DNA of 10,734 bases, from NCBI GenBank assembly GCA_032117135.1, contig JAULZV010000035.1:1-10734 (forward strand). Direction: 5' to 3'. A program made the translations under genes and the position numbers. The first letter of the stretch is position 1. Each line of letters opens with the position of its first letter. This stretch comes from JAULZV01 sp032117135 (GTDB lineage: Bacteria; Patescibacteriota; Minisyncoccia; Phycocordibacterales; JAACPR01). The notes beneath the pieces are model-generated. The model searched no databases. It was not told where the DNA came from and worked only from the letters and a program-made list of their open reading frames with translations. Below are positions 1 to 6,848 of this stretch, piece by piece.

Positions 1-54
1 ATCTTCATGAGGAAAGCTTATCATGCTTGGTATATAAAGTGCCATATAGAGTCC

Positions 55-109
55 CCCCGCCCTCCAGAGTATTTTAGCTCATCTGACTTAACGAATGCTC
101 CGGGCGGGG
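55..109. other. Long-range inverted repeat, GC-rich arms
   Basis: An 8-bp perfect inverted repeat, CCCCGCCC at 55-62 and GGGCGGGG at 102-109, is separated by a 39-nt AT-richer loop. It lies just beyond the gyrB terminator in otherwise gene-free DNA (1-119). On the minus strand a frame stays open across this stretch to a stop near 28, but no credible start or known product was seen. The structure may be part of an intergenic hairpin or the edge of a repeated element. No function can be assigned from one copy. Confidence 0.35.
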
Positions 110-119
110 TTCTATTAAG

Positions 120-152
120 AAAAGAGGGGCGGCCACAGGCCGCCCCTCTTTT
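120..152 (-). terminator. Rho-independent terminator of gyrB
   Basis: A perfect 15-bp stem (120-134 with 138-152) closes a 3-nt loop. The GC-rich core is flanked by AAAA on one side and TTTT on the other, so the outer A/T pairs supply a U tract on either strand and the hairpin could work in both directions. It begins 18 nt past the gyrB stop codon (170-172), the expected place for the end of that transcript. Confidence 0.9.
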
Positions 153-169
153 GTATTTCACTCCCTTTC

Positions 170-2221
170 CTAAATATCAATTGTCGCCTCTTTTGCATTC
201 GAAACAATATATGATTTTCGAGCTGGCACATCAGTACCCATAAGCATATCAAACACCTGATCTGCCATCACCGCATCGTCCACAGTCACTTGCTTGAGAA
301 CACGGTTATTTGCATCCATAGTTGTTTCTTTGAGTTCTTCAGCGTTCATTTCTCCAAGTCCCTTATATCGTTGGATACTTGGTTTCTTTTGAGATTTTTT
401 GCTGTCTTTACCATCAGCCTCACCTTCAACTTCTTGTTCATCTCCATCTTCGATAACTTCATCAGTGTCAGGTTGTTGATATCCGATCTCTTTAAAGATT
501 GCATCGCGATCTTCGTCAGTATATGCATAGTGAGTTTTTTTGTTATATACAATCTTGTACAACGGTGGGAGTGCAATATACAAAAATCCTCCATCAATAA
601 CCGGTCTGAAGTATCGGTAAAAGAGTGTCAAAATCAATGTTCGAATGTGAGATCCGTCGACGTCGGCGTCAGTTGCAATGATAATTTTGTGATATCGTAG
701 TTTTGAAATATCAAAGGTATCTCCAATTGCAGTTCCAAGCGCAACAACAAGGTTACGCACCTGCTCTGATGCAAGCATCTTATCAAGCCGTGCTCGCTCT
801 ACGTTAAGAATCTTACCTCGAAGTGGCAAGATTGCTTGTGTACGCCTATCTCGTCCTGTCTTGGCAGTACCGCCCGCAGAGTCTCCCTCTACAATAAAGA
901 GTTCAGCTTCTTCCGCAGACTTGGTCTGACAGTCAGCAAGCTTTCCAGGAAGAGTCATTCCTTCAAGTGCACCCTTTCGAAGTACAGAGTCTTTGGCAGC
1001 CTTTGCAGCCTTTCGTGCTCGGAGTGCCAGATATACTTTATTGATAATCTGCTTAGCATCATCTGGATTTTCTTCAAGATACTCATTGAATGCGTCCGAA
1101 AACACACTCTCAACTGCACCTCGTGCTTCTACTGATCCGAGCTTGGCTTTGGTTTGTCCTTCAAACTGAATCTCGGGCATCTTGACCGATACTACAACAG
1201 TCAATCCTTCAAGCACATCTTCTCCCGAAAAAGAATCTCCTTCTTTGAGAAGTTTGTTCTTTTTGGCGTAGTTGTTAAGGTTACGCGTTAAGGCAGTTTT
1301 GAATCCTGTGATATGCGTACCGCCTTCTGGGTTATAGATGTTGTTTGCGAATGCGACGATTCGAGGAGAAAGGTCATCTACGTATTGCAACGAAACTTCA
1401 ACAACAACATCTTCGTGTTGTTTTTCGACATAAAAGATCGTATTATGCACCGCTTTTTGAGTCTGATTATAAAATGCAACAAGAGATCTTAATCCTCCTT
1501 CAAAATAAAATGTCTGAGCTGGCGCCTCTATATCTGTATCTGAAAGAAAATACGATGTATCAAGATCGATTTTGCCTGTATACTCACGAGCATCAATCAC
1601 TGTAATCATAAAAGCTTTTACAAGATATGCTTGTTGTCGTAAGTGAGTTACGATTCGATCATATGAAAAATCAGTACTTGGGAAAATTTGATCATCAGGC
1701 TTGAATCTAATGATTGTTCCGTTCTTATCTGAATTCCCCACTTTTTTGACATCAGCGAGTTTTTTGCCGCGAGCATATTCTTGGATATATCGTCCGCCAT
1801 CTTTATGTACCTCAGCGACAGTATGCTCTGAAAGTGCGTTTACAACAGATGCACCTACACCATGAAGACCTCCTGATACTTTGTATCCGCTTTCTTCTCC
1901 TCCGAACTTACCTCCGGCGTGAAGTACGGTCATAATAGTCTCGAGAGCCGAAACCTTTGTTGTCTTGTGTTTATCGACTGGGATACCACGACCGTTATCA
2001 GCTACCCGAACATAGTTACCTGGCAAAAGAGAGATCTCCACTCGATTCGCGTATCCACCCATAGCTTCATCCCGTGAGTTATCAAAAATCTCGGTAACAA
2101 GGTGATGTAGACCGTCTGGACCTGTTGTACCAATGTACATACCTGGACGCACTCGAACAGGCTCCAATCCTTCTAGTACTCTAATTTCGCTTGCTCCGTA
2201 TCCTTTTTCTTTTTTTGCCAT
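170..2221 (-). CDS. gyrB: DNA gyrase subunit B
   Basis: This is the ATPase subunit of type IIA topoisomerase. With GyrA it introduces negative supercoils using ATP in the cytoplasm. The chosen ATG (2219-2221) gives 683 residues. A TTG at 2243-2245 would add 8 unlikely residues that overlap the promoter. GHKL ATPase motifs are visible: EIFDNS near residue 44, DNGRGIP near 75 and GLHGVG at 118-123. The QTK loop lies near 356. The TOPRIM domain has EGDSAGG at 446-452 and DADVDG at 518-523, followed by the C-terminal IQRYKGLGEMN at 616-626. An acidic/lysine-rich low-complexity insertion (about 583-614) sits just before that motif, making the protein somewhat longer than the roughly 640-residue short GyrB type. 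It lacks the large extra domain of enterobacterial GyrB. ParE is the alternative, since the two are hard to separate without a GyrA/ParC partner in view, but GyrB is favoured. The gene is monocistronic, with its own promoter and terminator. Confidence 0.93.
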   Translation of the reverse strand: MAKKEKGYGASEIRVLEGLEPVRVRPGMYIGTTGPDGLHHLVTEIFDNSRDEAMGGYANRVEISLLPGNYVRVADNGRGIPVDKHKTTKVSALETIMTVLHAGGKFGGEESGYKVSGGLHGVGASVVNALSEHTVAEVHKDGGRYIQEYARGKKLADVKKVGNSDKNGTIIRFKPDDQIFPSTDFSYDRIVTHLRQQAYLVKAFMITVIDAREYTGKIDLDTSYFLSDTDIEAPAQTFYFEGGLRSLVAFYNQTQKAVHNTIFYVEKQHEDVVVEVSLQYVDDLSPRIVAFANNIYNPEGGTHITGFKTALTRNLNNYAKKNKLLKEGDSFSGEDVLEGLTVVVSVKMPEIQFEGQTKAKLGSVEARGAVESVFSDAFNEYLEENPDDAKQIINKVYLALRARKAAKAAKDSVLRKGALEGMTLPGKLADCQTKSAEEAELFIVEGDSAGGTAKTGRDRRTQAILPLRGKILNVERARLDKMLASEQVRNLVVALGTAIGDTFDISKLRYHKIIIATDADVDGSHIRTLILTLFYRYFRPVIDGGFLYIALPPLYKIVYNKKTHYAYTDEDRDAIFKEIGYQQPDTDEVIEDGDEQEVEGEADGKDSKKSQKKPSIQRYKGLGEMNAEELKETTMDANNRVLKQVTVDDAVMADQVFDMLMGTDVPARKSYIVSNAKEATIDI

Positions 2222-2230
2222 ATTGGTACT

Positions 2231-2259
2231 AGTATACCAAACCAACCCTACTTAATCAA
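2231..2259 (-). promoter_or_regulatory. gyrB promoter, extended -10, leaderless
   Basis: Read on the minus strand: TTGATT (2254-2259), a 17-nt spacer, then TATACT (2231-2236) preceded by TGG, an extended -10 element. The hexamer ends 9 nt before the gyrB ATG. The predicted start of transcription is about position 2224, leaving a leader of only about 3 nt and no room for a ribosome binding site. This also argues against the upstream TTG start. Confidence 0.7.
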
Positions 2260-2272
2260 AGCATTTTAAGTA
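2249..2272. repeat. Inverted repeat in gyrB/flippase divergent region
   Basis: TACTTAA (2249-2255) and TTAAGTA (2266-2272) form a perfect 7-bp inverted repeat around a 10-nt loop. It covers the gyrB -35 box, so it could be an operator or a chance AT-rich palindrome. No matching repressor gene is in the window. Confidence 0.3.
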
Positions 2273-2290
2273 GTAAAAATAGGGGTTTTT

Positions 2291-2303
2291 TGATACAGTA
2301 TCA
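2291..2303 (+). promoter_or_regulatory. Flippase -10 box within a 13-bp palindrome
   Basis: TGATAC-A-GTATCA is a perfect 6-bp inverted repeat with a single central base. Inside it lies TG-A-TACAGT, which fits an extended -10 box (hexamer 2294-2299) ending 10 nt before the flippase ATG at 2310. No -35 match is visible at 2271-2276. The spacing repeats the gyrB arrangement, so a nearly leaderless transcript is likely. The palindrome would let a dimeric regulator cover the -10. Confidence 0.4.
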
Positions 2304-2309
2304 GATATT

Positions 2310-3638
2310 ATGCTATCTACTCTTCTTCAAAAAACTCGCCCCATATGGATCAAAGCGAGCTTCAAAAAATACCTCAAAAACACAGGGTGGATATTTTTTT
2401 CAAGCATGGCACGTCTCGTTACTTCTTTTGTAACAGTCTTAATTACAATTCGAATACTTGGACCCGAAAACTACGGACAACTCAGCTACACCATTAGTTT
2501 TGTCGCTTTGTTTTGGTTTATTGTAGGTCTCGGAATTAATAACATTATGTATCGCGAACTTGTCACCTACCCCGATCAAAAAAACGCGTACCTTGGGACT
2601 GCATTTCGCATTACATTTATTTCAGCATTCATTGCACAAATTTTGACACTTATAAGTGCATTTCTTTTTTCAGATATAGACGTATCGTTTTGGGCAATCT
2701 TTATTCTAAGTTTTAATTATTACTTTGGAGGAGCTTATATCGTAGCGTCCGAATTTCAAGCTGATGTCAATGCCAAAATTTCTTCTATTATTTTTGCCAT
2801 TTCTTTTTTTGTGACCTCACTTATCAAAATACTTCTTGTACTGGGAGGAAAGGGCGTCTTGTATCTTGCAACAGTAATGGTTTTTGAAACTTTTTTGATT
2901 CTTATTCTAATATTGTACGCACGAAACAAAATATACGGACCCATCAAAGAGTGGTATTATGATCGAAACATTGCCACAAAACTTATTCGCGACAGTTGGC
3001 CTCTCATGCTTGTTTCGGCTCTTGCCGTTATTTATACAAAAGTTGATCACATCATGATCAAAAATATCCTCGACGCTCGATCTGTTGGTCTATACGATGC
3101 GCCTGTTCGAATTATCGAATTATGGCTTCTTGTTCCAGCCACCATTATTACTTCTCTCTTCCCTGCACTTGTAAATGCAAAAATAGATTCGCAACACACA
3201 TTCAAAACACGGATAGTATATCTTGGATCTTTTTTGGTATGTATTGCTATTGGGTCAGCTGTTTTTCTTAACCTTTTTTCAGAAATTATTGTACATACAT
3301 TATTTGGAAAAGAATTTGAATATTCTACAGGAGTTCTCCAAATCTATGCATGGAGCATCATTGCATCTTCTATTACATTGCTGTTGCACCAATTTTTGAT
3401 TATCAAAAATAAAGTATTCGTACTGCTCCTCATTATGATCCCTGGCTTACTTGCAAACATTACTCTCAATGCACTCTTTATACCGACTCACGGAATACAA
3501 GGAGCGGCATGGGCAACATTTATTTCATGTTGGATTCCAAGTGTCACATGGCTGATACTTTGTCGAACACACATCAATAAACTAGACGTGCTTAGATTTT
3601 TGAGAACTAGAAACTCCAAAAAACATATTGATGAGTGA
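2310..3638 (+). CDS. Wzx-like polysaccharide flippase (MOP superfamily)
   Basis: A 442-residue multi-pass inner-membrane protein of the polysaccharide biosynthesis/oligosaccharide flippase type. Such proteins move lipid-linked glycans from the cytoplasmic to the outer face of the membrane for polysaccharide or glycoprotein assembly. About 12 hydrophobic helices can be drawn, starting near residues 26, 58, 97, 125, 157, 184, 229, 268, 301, 344, 369 and 394. The first repeat has the family-typical run of RILGPENYGQLSY (48-60) after helix 1. A basic N-terminal amphipathic stretch precedes helix 1 and a charged tail follows helix 12. Length and layout match the family. It is the only complete plus-strand protein gene here and is transcribed away from gyrB. 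Its last 57 nt overlap the end of the convergent holin-like gene. The glycan substrate cannot be told, but the GT2 gene at 8641-10179 may serve the same surface pathway. Confidence 0.85.
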   Translation: MLSTLLQKTRPIWIKASFKKYLKNTGWIFFSSMARLVTSFVTVLITIRILGPENYGQLSYTISFVALFWFIVGLGINNIMYRELVTYPDQKNAYLGTAFRITFISAFIAQILTLISAFLFSDIDVSFWAIFILSFNYYFGGAYIVASEFQADVNAKISSIIFAISFFVTSLIKILLVLGGKGVLYLATVMVFETFLILILILYARNKIYGPIKEWYYDRNIATKLIRDSWPLMLVSALAVIYTKVDHIMIKNILDARSVGLYDAPVRIIELWLLVPATIITSLFPALVNAKIDSQHTFKTRIVYLGSFLVCIAIGSAVFLNLFSEIIVHTLFGKEFEYSTGVLQIYAWSIIASSITLLLHQFLIIKNKVFVLLLIMIPGLLANITLNALFIPTHGIQGAAWATFISCWIPSVTWLILCRTHINKLDVLRFLRTRNSKKHIDE

Positions 3639-3932
3639 GAGAATGATCGCAAAAAATAAAGCAGTCCAAAATCCATCGATTGCAAAACCAGGGACTATAC
3701 TTGCAGCAAGCATAACAAGAAGTGCATTGATCACCAAAGTAAACAATCCAATTGTGAGAATAGTAATAGGCAGTGTCAGTACAAAAATAATTGGTTTAAT
3801 AAATGTATTGAGAAGTGCCAAAACAACAGTAACAACTAATGCACCTATCATAGTGACTTGAGCACCAGGAAGAAGATACGAAGTAATCGCAATTGCGAGT
3901 GCAGATACTATCCATTGTCCAATTGTATTCAT
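3582..3932 (-). CDS. Phage holin family / YvlD-like membrane protein
   Basis: A 116-residue, very hydrophobic protein with four predicted membrane helices (about residues 5-22, 28-45, 48-72 and 88-106). It has the family pattern of an LLNTFIKPI motif (40-48), then LTLPITILTIGLFTLVINA (52-70), then PGFAIDGFW (81-89). This matches the four-helix 'phage holin family 4_2' / COG1950 (YvlD) proteins. These are widespread in bacteria away from prophages and their molecular role is unclear, so the name does not imply lysis. The ATG at 3930-3932 sits 6 nt after a TATACT -10 box. The gene follows the C39-like peptidase by 35 nt, so it may be read both from the operon and from its own promoter. Its 3' end overlaps the flippase gene tail to tail. 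Confidence 0.85.
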   Translation of the reverse strand: MNTIGQWIVSALAIAITSYLLPGAQVTMIGALVVTVVLALLNTFIKPIIFVLTLPITILTIGLFTLVINALLVMLAASIVPGFAIDGFWTALFFAIILSLINMFFGVSSSQKSKHV

Positions 3933-3938
3933 TGTTTT

Positions 3939-3967
3939 AGTATACCCATATCAACAAGTGTACGCAA
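3939..3967 (-). promoter_or_regulatory. Holin-like gene promoter, leaderless
   Basis: On the minus strand TTGCGT (3962-3967), a 17-nt spacer and TATACT (3939-3944) precede the ATG by just 6 nt. Transcription would begin about at the A of the start codon, giving a leaderless mRNA. The element fills the 35-nt gap after the stop of the C39-like gene. It uses the same -10 hexamer as gyrB. Confidence 0.55.
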
Positions 3968-4510
3968 TTATTCTACAAACACCGTCAATCGTTTCCAAAA
4001 CTTCAAAAGTATGTCCAAGGGCAGGATTCTTGCACCAGATTCAGGTACACTCAAGGGATCGTAGATAATGAGCGAATCTCCTTCATATCCAATAACAAGT
4101 ATCACGTGATCCCCTGTATTATCCCCAAATCCAGGCAGGACTGATATCAAGACCGGATTTCCATTATCTATACTGCGTTTTATTTTTGATATACCATCCA
4201 TAGCAAAAGATGATGCATGAGGTGCTTCCGCAAATCCACCCGTCAATAGATCGATGGTATGAGCCTTGAATTCTTGCCTGTAGGCATGCACACCATGATT
4301 ACGAAATATGCGAACAATAGTTTCGTGAGTCCATCCTGCGTGTTCGCGCCCTCCGACAATGCATGCTTCTTTATAGAGACCATCAAAATTATTGGTCAGA
4401 GCTTTTGAATCTAAGACCATCTTAACGCAAGCGAGTGCACATACGGAATACTTGAGTTCTGCAGGTATAGTAGTGTCAAGTTGAGAAAAGAATGGAATAT
4501 CAAGCTTCAT
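3968..4510 (-). CDS. C39-like (papain-fold) cysteine peptidase, no export signal
   Basis: A 180-residue protein matching the Peptidase_C39-like fold: an N-terminal IPFFSQLD with the oxyanion glutamine (Q10), then SVCALACVKM with probable nucleophile C24, GDHVILVIGY with H135, and IIYDP with D151. All three catalytic positions look intact. Relatives include peptidase domains that cut double-glycine leader peptides in ABC exporters and many stand-alone proteins of unknown substrate. No signal peptide, membrane helix, ABC domain or exporter gene is visible, so it is predicted to act in the cytoplasm. Its ATG lies 3 nt after the pheT stop (TAA AAT ATG) without a ribosome binding site, so it is very likely translated by re-initiation after PheT. 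PheT itself carries another papain-like domain, which makes a functional link plausible but unproven. Confidence 0.75.
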   Translation of the reverse strand: MKLDIPFFSQLDTTIPAELKYSVCALACVKMVLDSKALTNNFDGLYKEACIVGGREHAGWTHETIVRIFRNHGVHAYRQEFKAHTIDLLTGGFAEAPHASSFAMDGISKIKRSIDNGNPVLISVLPGFGDNTGDHVILVIGYEGDSLIIYDPLSVPESGARILPLDILLKFWKRLTVFVE

Positions 4511-4513
4511 ATT

Positions 4514-6847
4514 TTAACGTATTTCAAAATCAGGATCTGACTTGAGTGCGTTATAGATAGACTCCATAATCGGATTAACCTCATCATCAGTAAGTGTTCG
4601 CTCAAATGATTGAAACACTAACCGATATCCATATGAAGATCGACCATCTTTTGAAAACTCGTCGAACAAATCATAGCGCACGAGCAACTCCCCACTTAGA
4701 TCAACTATTATTTTTTCGATATCTGCTTTTGATTTTGAGGCGTTTGCCCATACTGCAATATCACGCGTCATAAATGGATATAAAGAAAACGGAGCGTATG
4801 GACGAGGAGACAAAGTGTAGAGCGAATTATGCGTATGAGTAATTGAGTCCAGAATTGGATCCAACACTATTTCTACCACTTCTTGAGCATCAGCAATGAC
4901 CACTCCGAGTGTAATGCCAGTAGACTGTTCGATATGCGTAAGTATTTCTTCCAGTATTTGTTTGCTTTTTTGTTTTTTGTGGGCACTTTTGACTCCAATA
5001 CCAAGGATAGTTTTTTCGCCCTCATCAGTAAACACATGCCCTACTTCAAATATTTTTATAACATCAAGAGTATACAATTCTTTATTTTTAAAATTGAGCT
5101 CAAGCGCATCAGTCAGGCCTTTGTGTAACGTAGTGCGAAGATATGCTTTATCCTGAGCTAGTGGCTTAACGACTGATATATCACCCTTCTTAAGGAAAGT
5201 GTACGTTATCACTTCGTCAAACCCTTGATCAATAAGATGACTCTTGATCGTATTGATTGCATCATATGTTGTTATCTGAGCCGACTGAGGATCAAGAATC
5301 GGCTGTACTGGAGTAATCTGCTCATATCCATATATTCGACCAATTTCTTCAATGATGTCTATCTCTGAACGAATATCCATGCGTTCATAAGGTATCTCCA
5401 ATACATATCGAGTCTCGCCTGTTTTGACAAGTTGCCCGTATTTGACAATGTTTTTAAAATAGTTTGATTCTTGAATAGATTCGATTGCAACTGCCCCAAT
5501 CTCCGAACCAGCATGCAAAACTTTACCATCTCCAATATATATCCCGACATGATCGACACCTTGTTCAACTATACTTCCCGGCAAAAATTGTACTGACTTC
5601 GCGTGAATACCATGAACAAGATTCCCTGTATTGGCAAAAATAAGATCACCTGGCTCGAGCTCTTCTTTTTTTATTTCTGGTGCAAAGAAAAATTGATCTA
5701 CGGATATTCGTGGGATTTGAACACCTGATTGAGCATATGCAAAAGAAGTGAGTGAAGAACAATCAAACACATCTAGAGAATCAAATTGTACGCTTGCTCC
5801 CCATTTGTATGGTACACCAATCGTTTCATGAACGAGCGCAAGAACAGATTCTTTCACATTAACCTGTTTATACTGTATTCCAATCTTATCAAGTATGTGT
5901 AAGATTTTTTCTTCAGAAATATTCACTCCTAGTTTTTGAGAGACCGCATCAATTCTCAAACCAACTGCGTATGGTCGCCGTATTGGTCGCGGATATACAT
6001 CAATGATATTTGAAAATTGAGTTGCACTAGTCGATGCATATTTTTGAATATATTCAGAGGCGAGTGCGAGAGCTTTGCGCGCAAGAAGTGGTGTAAGCCC
6101 ATTCTCAAATCGCTTAGACGAATCAGTTTGAATCCCTGTTCTCTTAGAAGTCTTGCGTACGTGTACAGGCAAAAAGTTAGCGGACTCGAGAATGATATCA
6201 GTAGTTTGAGTATTCACTTCTGCTTTTTTGCCTCCTTTTACTCCCGCAATAGCAAGATCATCCTGTGCATCTTGAATTGTAAAATCTTCGATTGTCAGAG
6301 CAACTTCTCTATTATCAAGCGTTGTAATATAAGTGTGTTTAGGTGGTGCGATTTTGATCACTTTTCCATCTATTTTATGAGCATCGAACGCATGCATCGG
6401 TTGACCAATTTCATACATTACAATATTTGTAATATCAACAATAGTATTAATTGATCGTTGACCAATTGATTCGAGTTTTTGTTTGAGTTCTAAAGGAGAC
6501 TCAGTAACACTCACGTTTTTGATTTCTCGGAGCATATACCGATTACAAATTGTAGGATCGGCATCTACGGCATACACGGTTTCAAAATCAGCTGGCACAT
6601 CTGCAACCTCCCACACTGTCTTAAGCGGAAGATCTGTGTGGATACTCACCTCTCGTGCAATACCAAGATGCGAAAGACAATCAGGTGCGCGATCAGGTGT
6701 AACTTTTATTTCAAAAATACTATCTCCATTATGTTCTTCAATATCTTCAACTTCAAACGCACGTATATTGAGCAAATCCGCAAGCTCTTTTGGAGGAGGA
6801 AGTTGTGTTTCAAAATATTGCTGTAGCCATGTATAAGATACTTTCAT
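4514..6847 (-). CDS. pheT: Phe-tRNA ligase beta subunit with nested NlpC/P60 domain
   Basis: The beta subunit of the alpha2-beta2 enzyme that charges tRNA-Phe. Domain order over 777 residues: a short N-terminal segment (1-40). IFEIKVTPDRAPDCLSHLG (44-62), which normally comes after the OB-fold tRNA-binding domain, so that domain of about 110 residues is absent. The B3/B4 editing domain (about 95-270) with GQPMHAFD (H152) and ILESANF (E221) conserved. The first half of B5 (about 288-329). An inserted NlpC/P60 hydrolase (about 330-478). The second half of B5 with IPYERMDIRSEIDIIEEIGR (485-504). The catalytic-like core (about 517-670). The C-terminal FDX-ACB anticodon-binding domain (about 680-777). 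Without the insert it would be about 628 residues, against about 795 for the E. coli type. The reading frame is continuous across both junctions. The start codon is 1 nt after the pheS stop (TAA T ATG), so the two subunits are translationally coupled. Confidence 0.95.
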   Translation of the reverse strand: MKVSYTWLQQYFETQLPPPKELADLLNIRAFEVEDIEEHNGDSIFEIKVTPDRAPDCLSHLGIAREVSIHTDLPLKTVWEVADVPADFETVYAVDADPTICNRYMLREIKNVSVTESPLELKQKLESIGQRSINTIVDITNIVMYEIGQPMHAFDAHKIDGKVIKIAPPKHTYITTLDNREVALTIEDFTIQDAQDDLAIAGVKGGKKAEVNTQTTDIILESANFLPVHVRKTSKRTGIQTDSSKRFENGLTPLLARKALALASEYIQKYASTSATQFSNIIDVYPRPIRRPYAVGLRIDAVSQKLGVNISEEKILHILDKIGIQYKQVNVKESVLALVHETIGVPYKWGASVQFDSLDVFDCSSLTSFAYAQSGVQIPRISVDQFFFAPEIKKEELEPGDLIFANTGNLVHGIHAKSVQFLPGSIVEQGVDHVGIYIGDGKVLHAGSEIGAVAIESIQESNYFKNIVKYGQLVKTGETRYVLEIPYERMDIRSEIDIIEEIGRIYGYEQITPVQPILDPQSAQITTYDAINTIKSHLIDQGFDEVITYTFLKKGDISVVKPLAQDKAYLRTTLHKGLTDALELNFKNKELYTLDVIKIFEVGHVFTDEGEKTILGIGVKSAHKKQKSKQILEEILTHIEQSTGITLGVVIADAQEVVEIVLDPILDSITHTHNSLYTLSPRPYAPFSLYPFMTRDIAVWANASKSKADIEKIIVDLSGELLVRYDLFDEFSKDGRSSYGYRLVFQSFERTLTDDEVNPIMESIYNALKSDPDFEIR
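5414..5860 (-). other. NlpC/P60 (C40) hydrolase domain inserted in PheT B5
   Basis: Residues about 330-478 of PheT. The order of motifs is that of a full C40 domain: IGVPYKWGAS (343-352), FDCSSL with nucleophile C363, GVQIPR (375-380), LEPGDLIF (397-404), DHVGIYIGDGKVLHA (432-446) with catalytic H433 and third residue H445. NlpC/P60 enzymes usually cut peptidoglycan stem peptides outside the cell, though papain-fold relatives also act as acyltransferases or deamidases. This copy has no signal peptide and sits in a cytoplasmic tRNA synthetase. It enters after GIQYKQV of B5, and B5 resumes at YVLEIPYERMDI. Activity is predicted from the intact triad only; the substrate is unknown. Confidence 0.9.
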
Positions 6848-6848
6848 A

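Noticed and set aside
1..119. tRNA or small RNA gene in the left margin
   Set aside because: A GC-rich inverted repeat is present, but no cloverleaf, T-arm TTCGAAT-type sequence or known RNA motif could be drawn.
290..700. 136-codon plus-strand frame antisense to gyrB, and similar frames opposite pheT (6017-6454)
   Set aside because: They lie wholly opposite strongly conserved genes, have Cys/Phe/Ser-rich compositions typical of antisense translation, and lack promoters or homologous motifs.
2219..2245. TTG start at 2245 for gyrB
   Set aside because: It would place the -10 box inside the coding region. The ATG at 2221 gives the normal start MAKKEKGYGASEIRVLEG.
3582..3932. Prophage lysis gene
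   Set aside because: The family name includes 'phage holin', but no endolysin, phage structural gene or att site is nearby and the sequence fits the housekeeping YvlD-type group.
5359..5860. Insert in PheT as an intein or as a sequencing/assembly fusion
   Set aside because: The motifs are those of NlpC/P60, not of a HINT intein or homing endonuclease, with no Cys/Ser-start or His-Asn splice ends. The frame is intact across both junctions and B5 resumes at the right place. A chimeric assembly cannot be fully excluded without reads.
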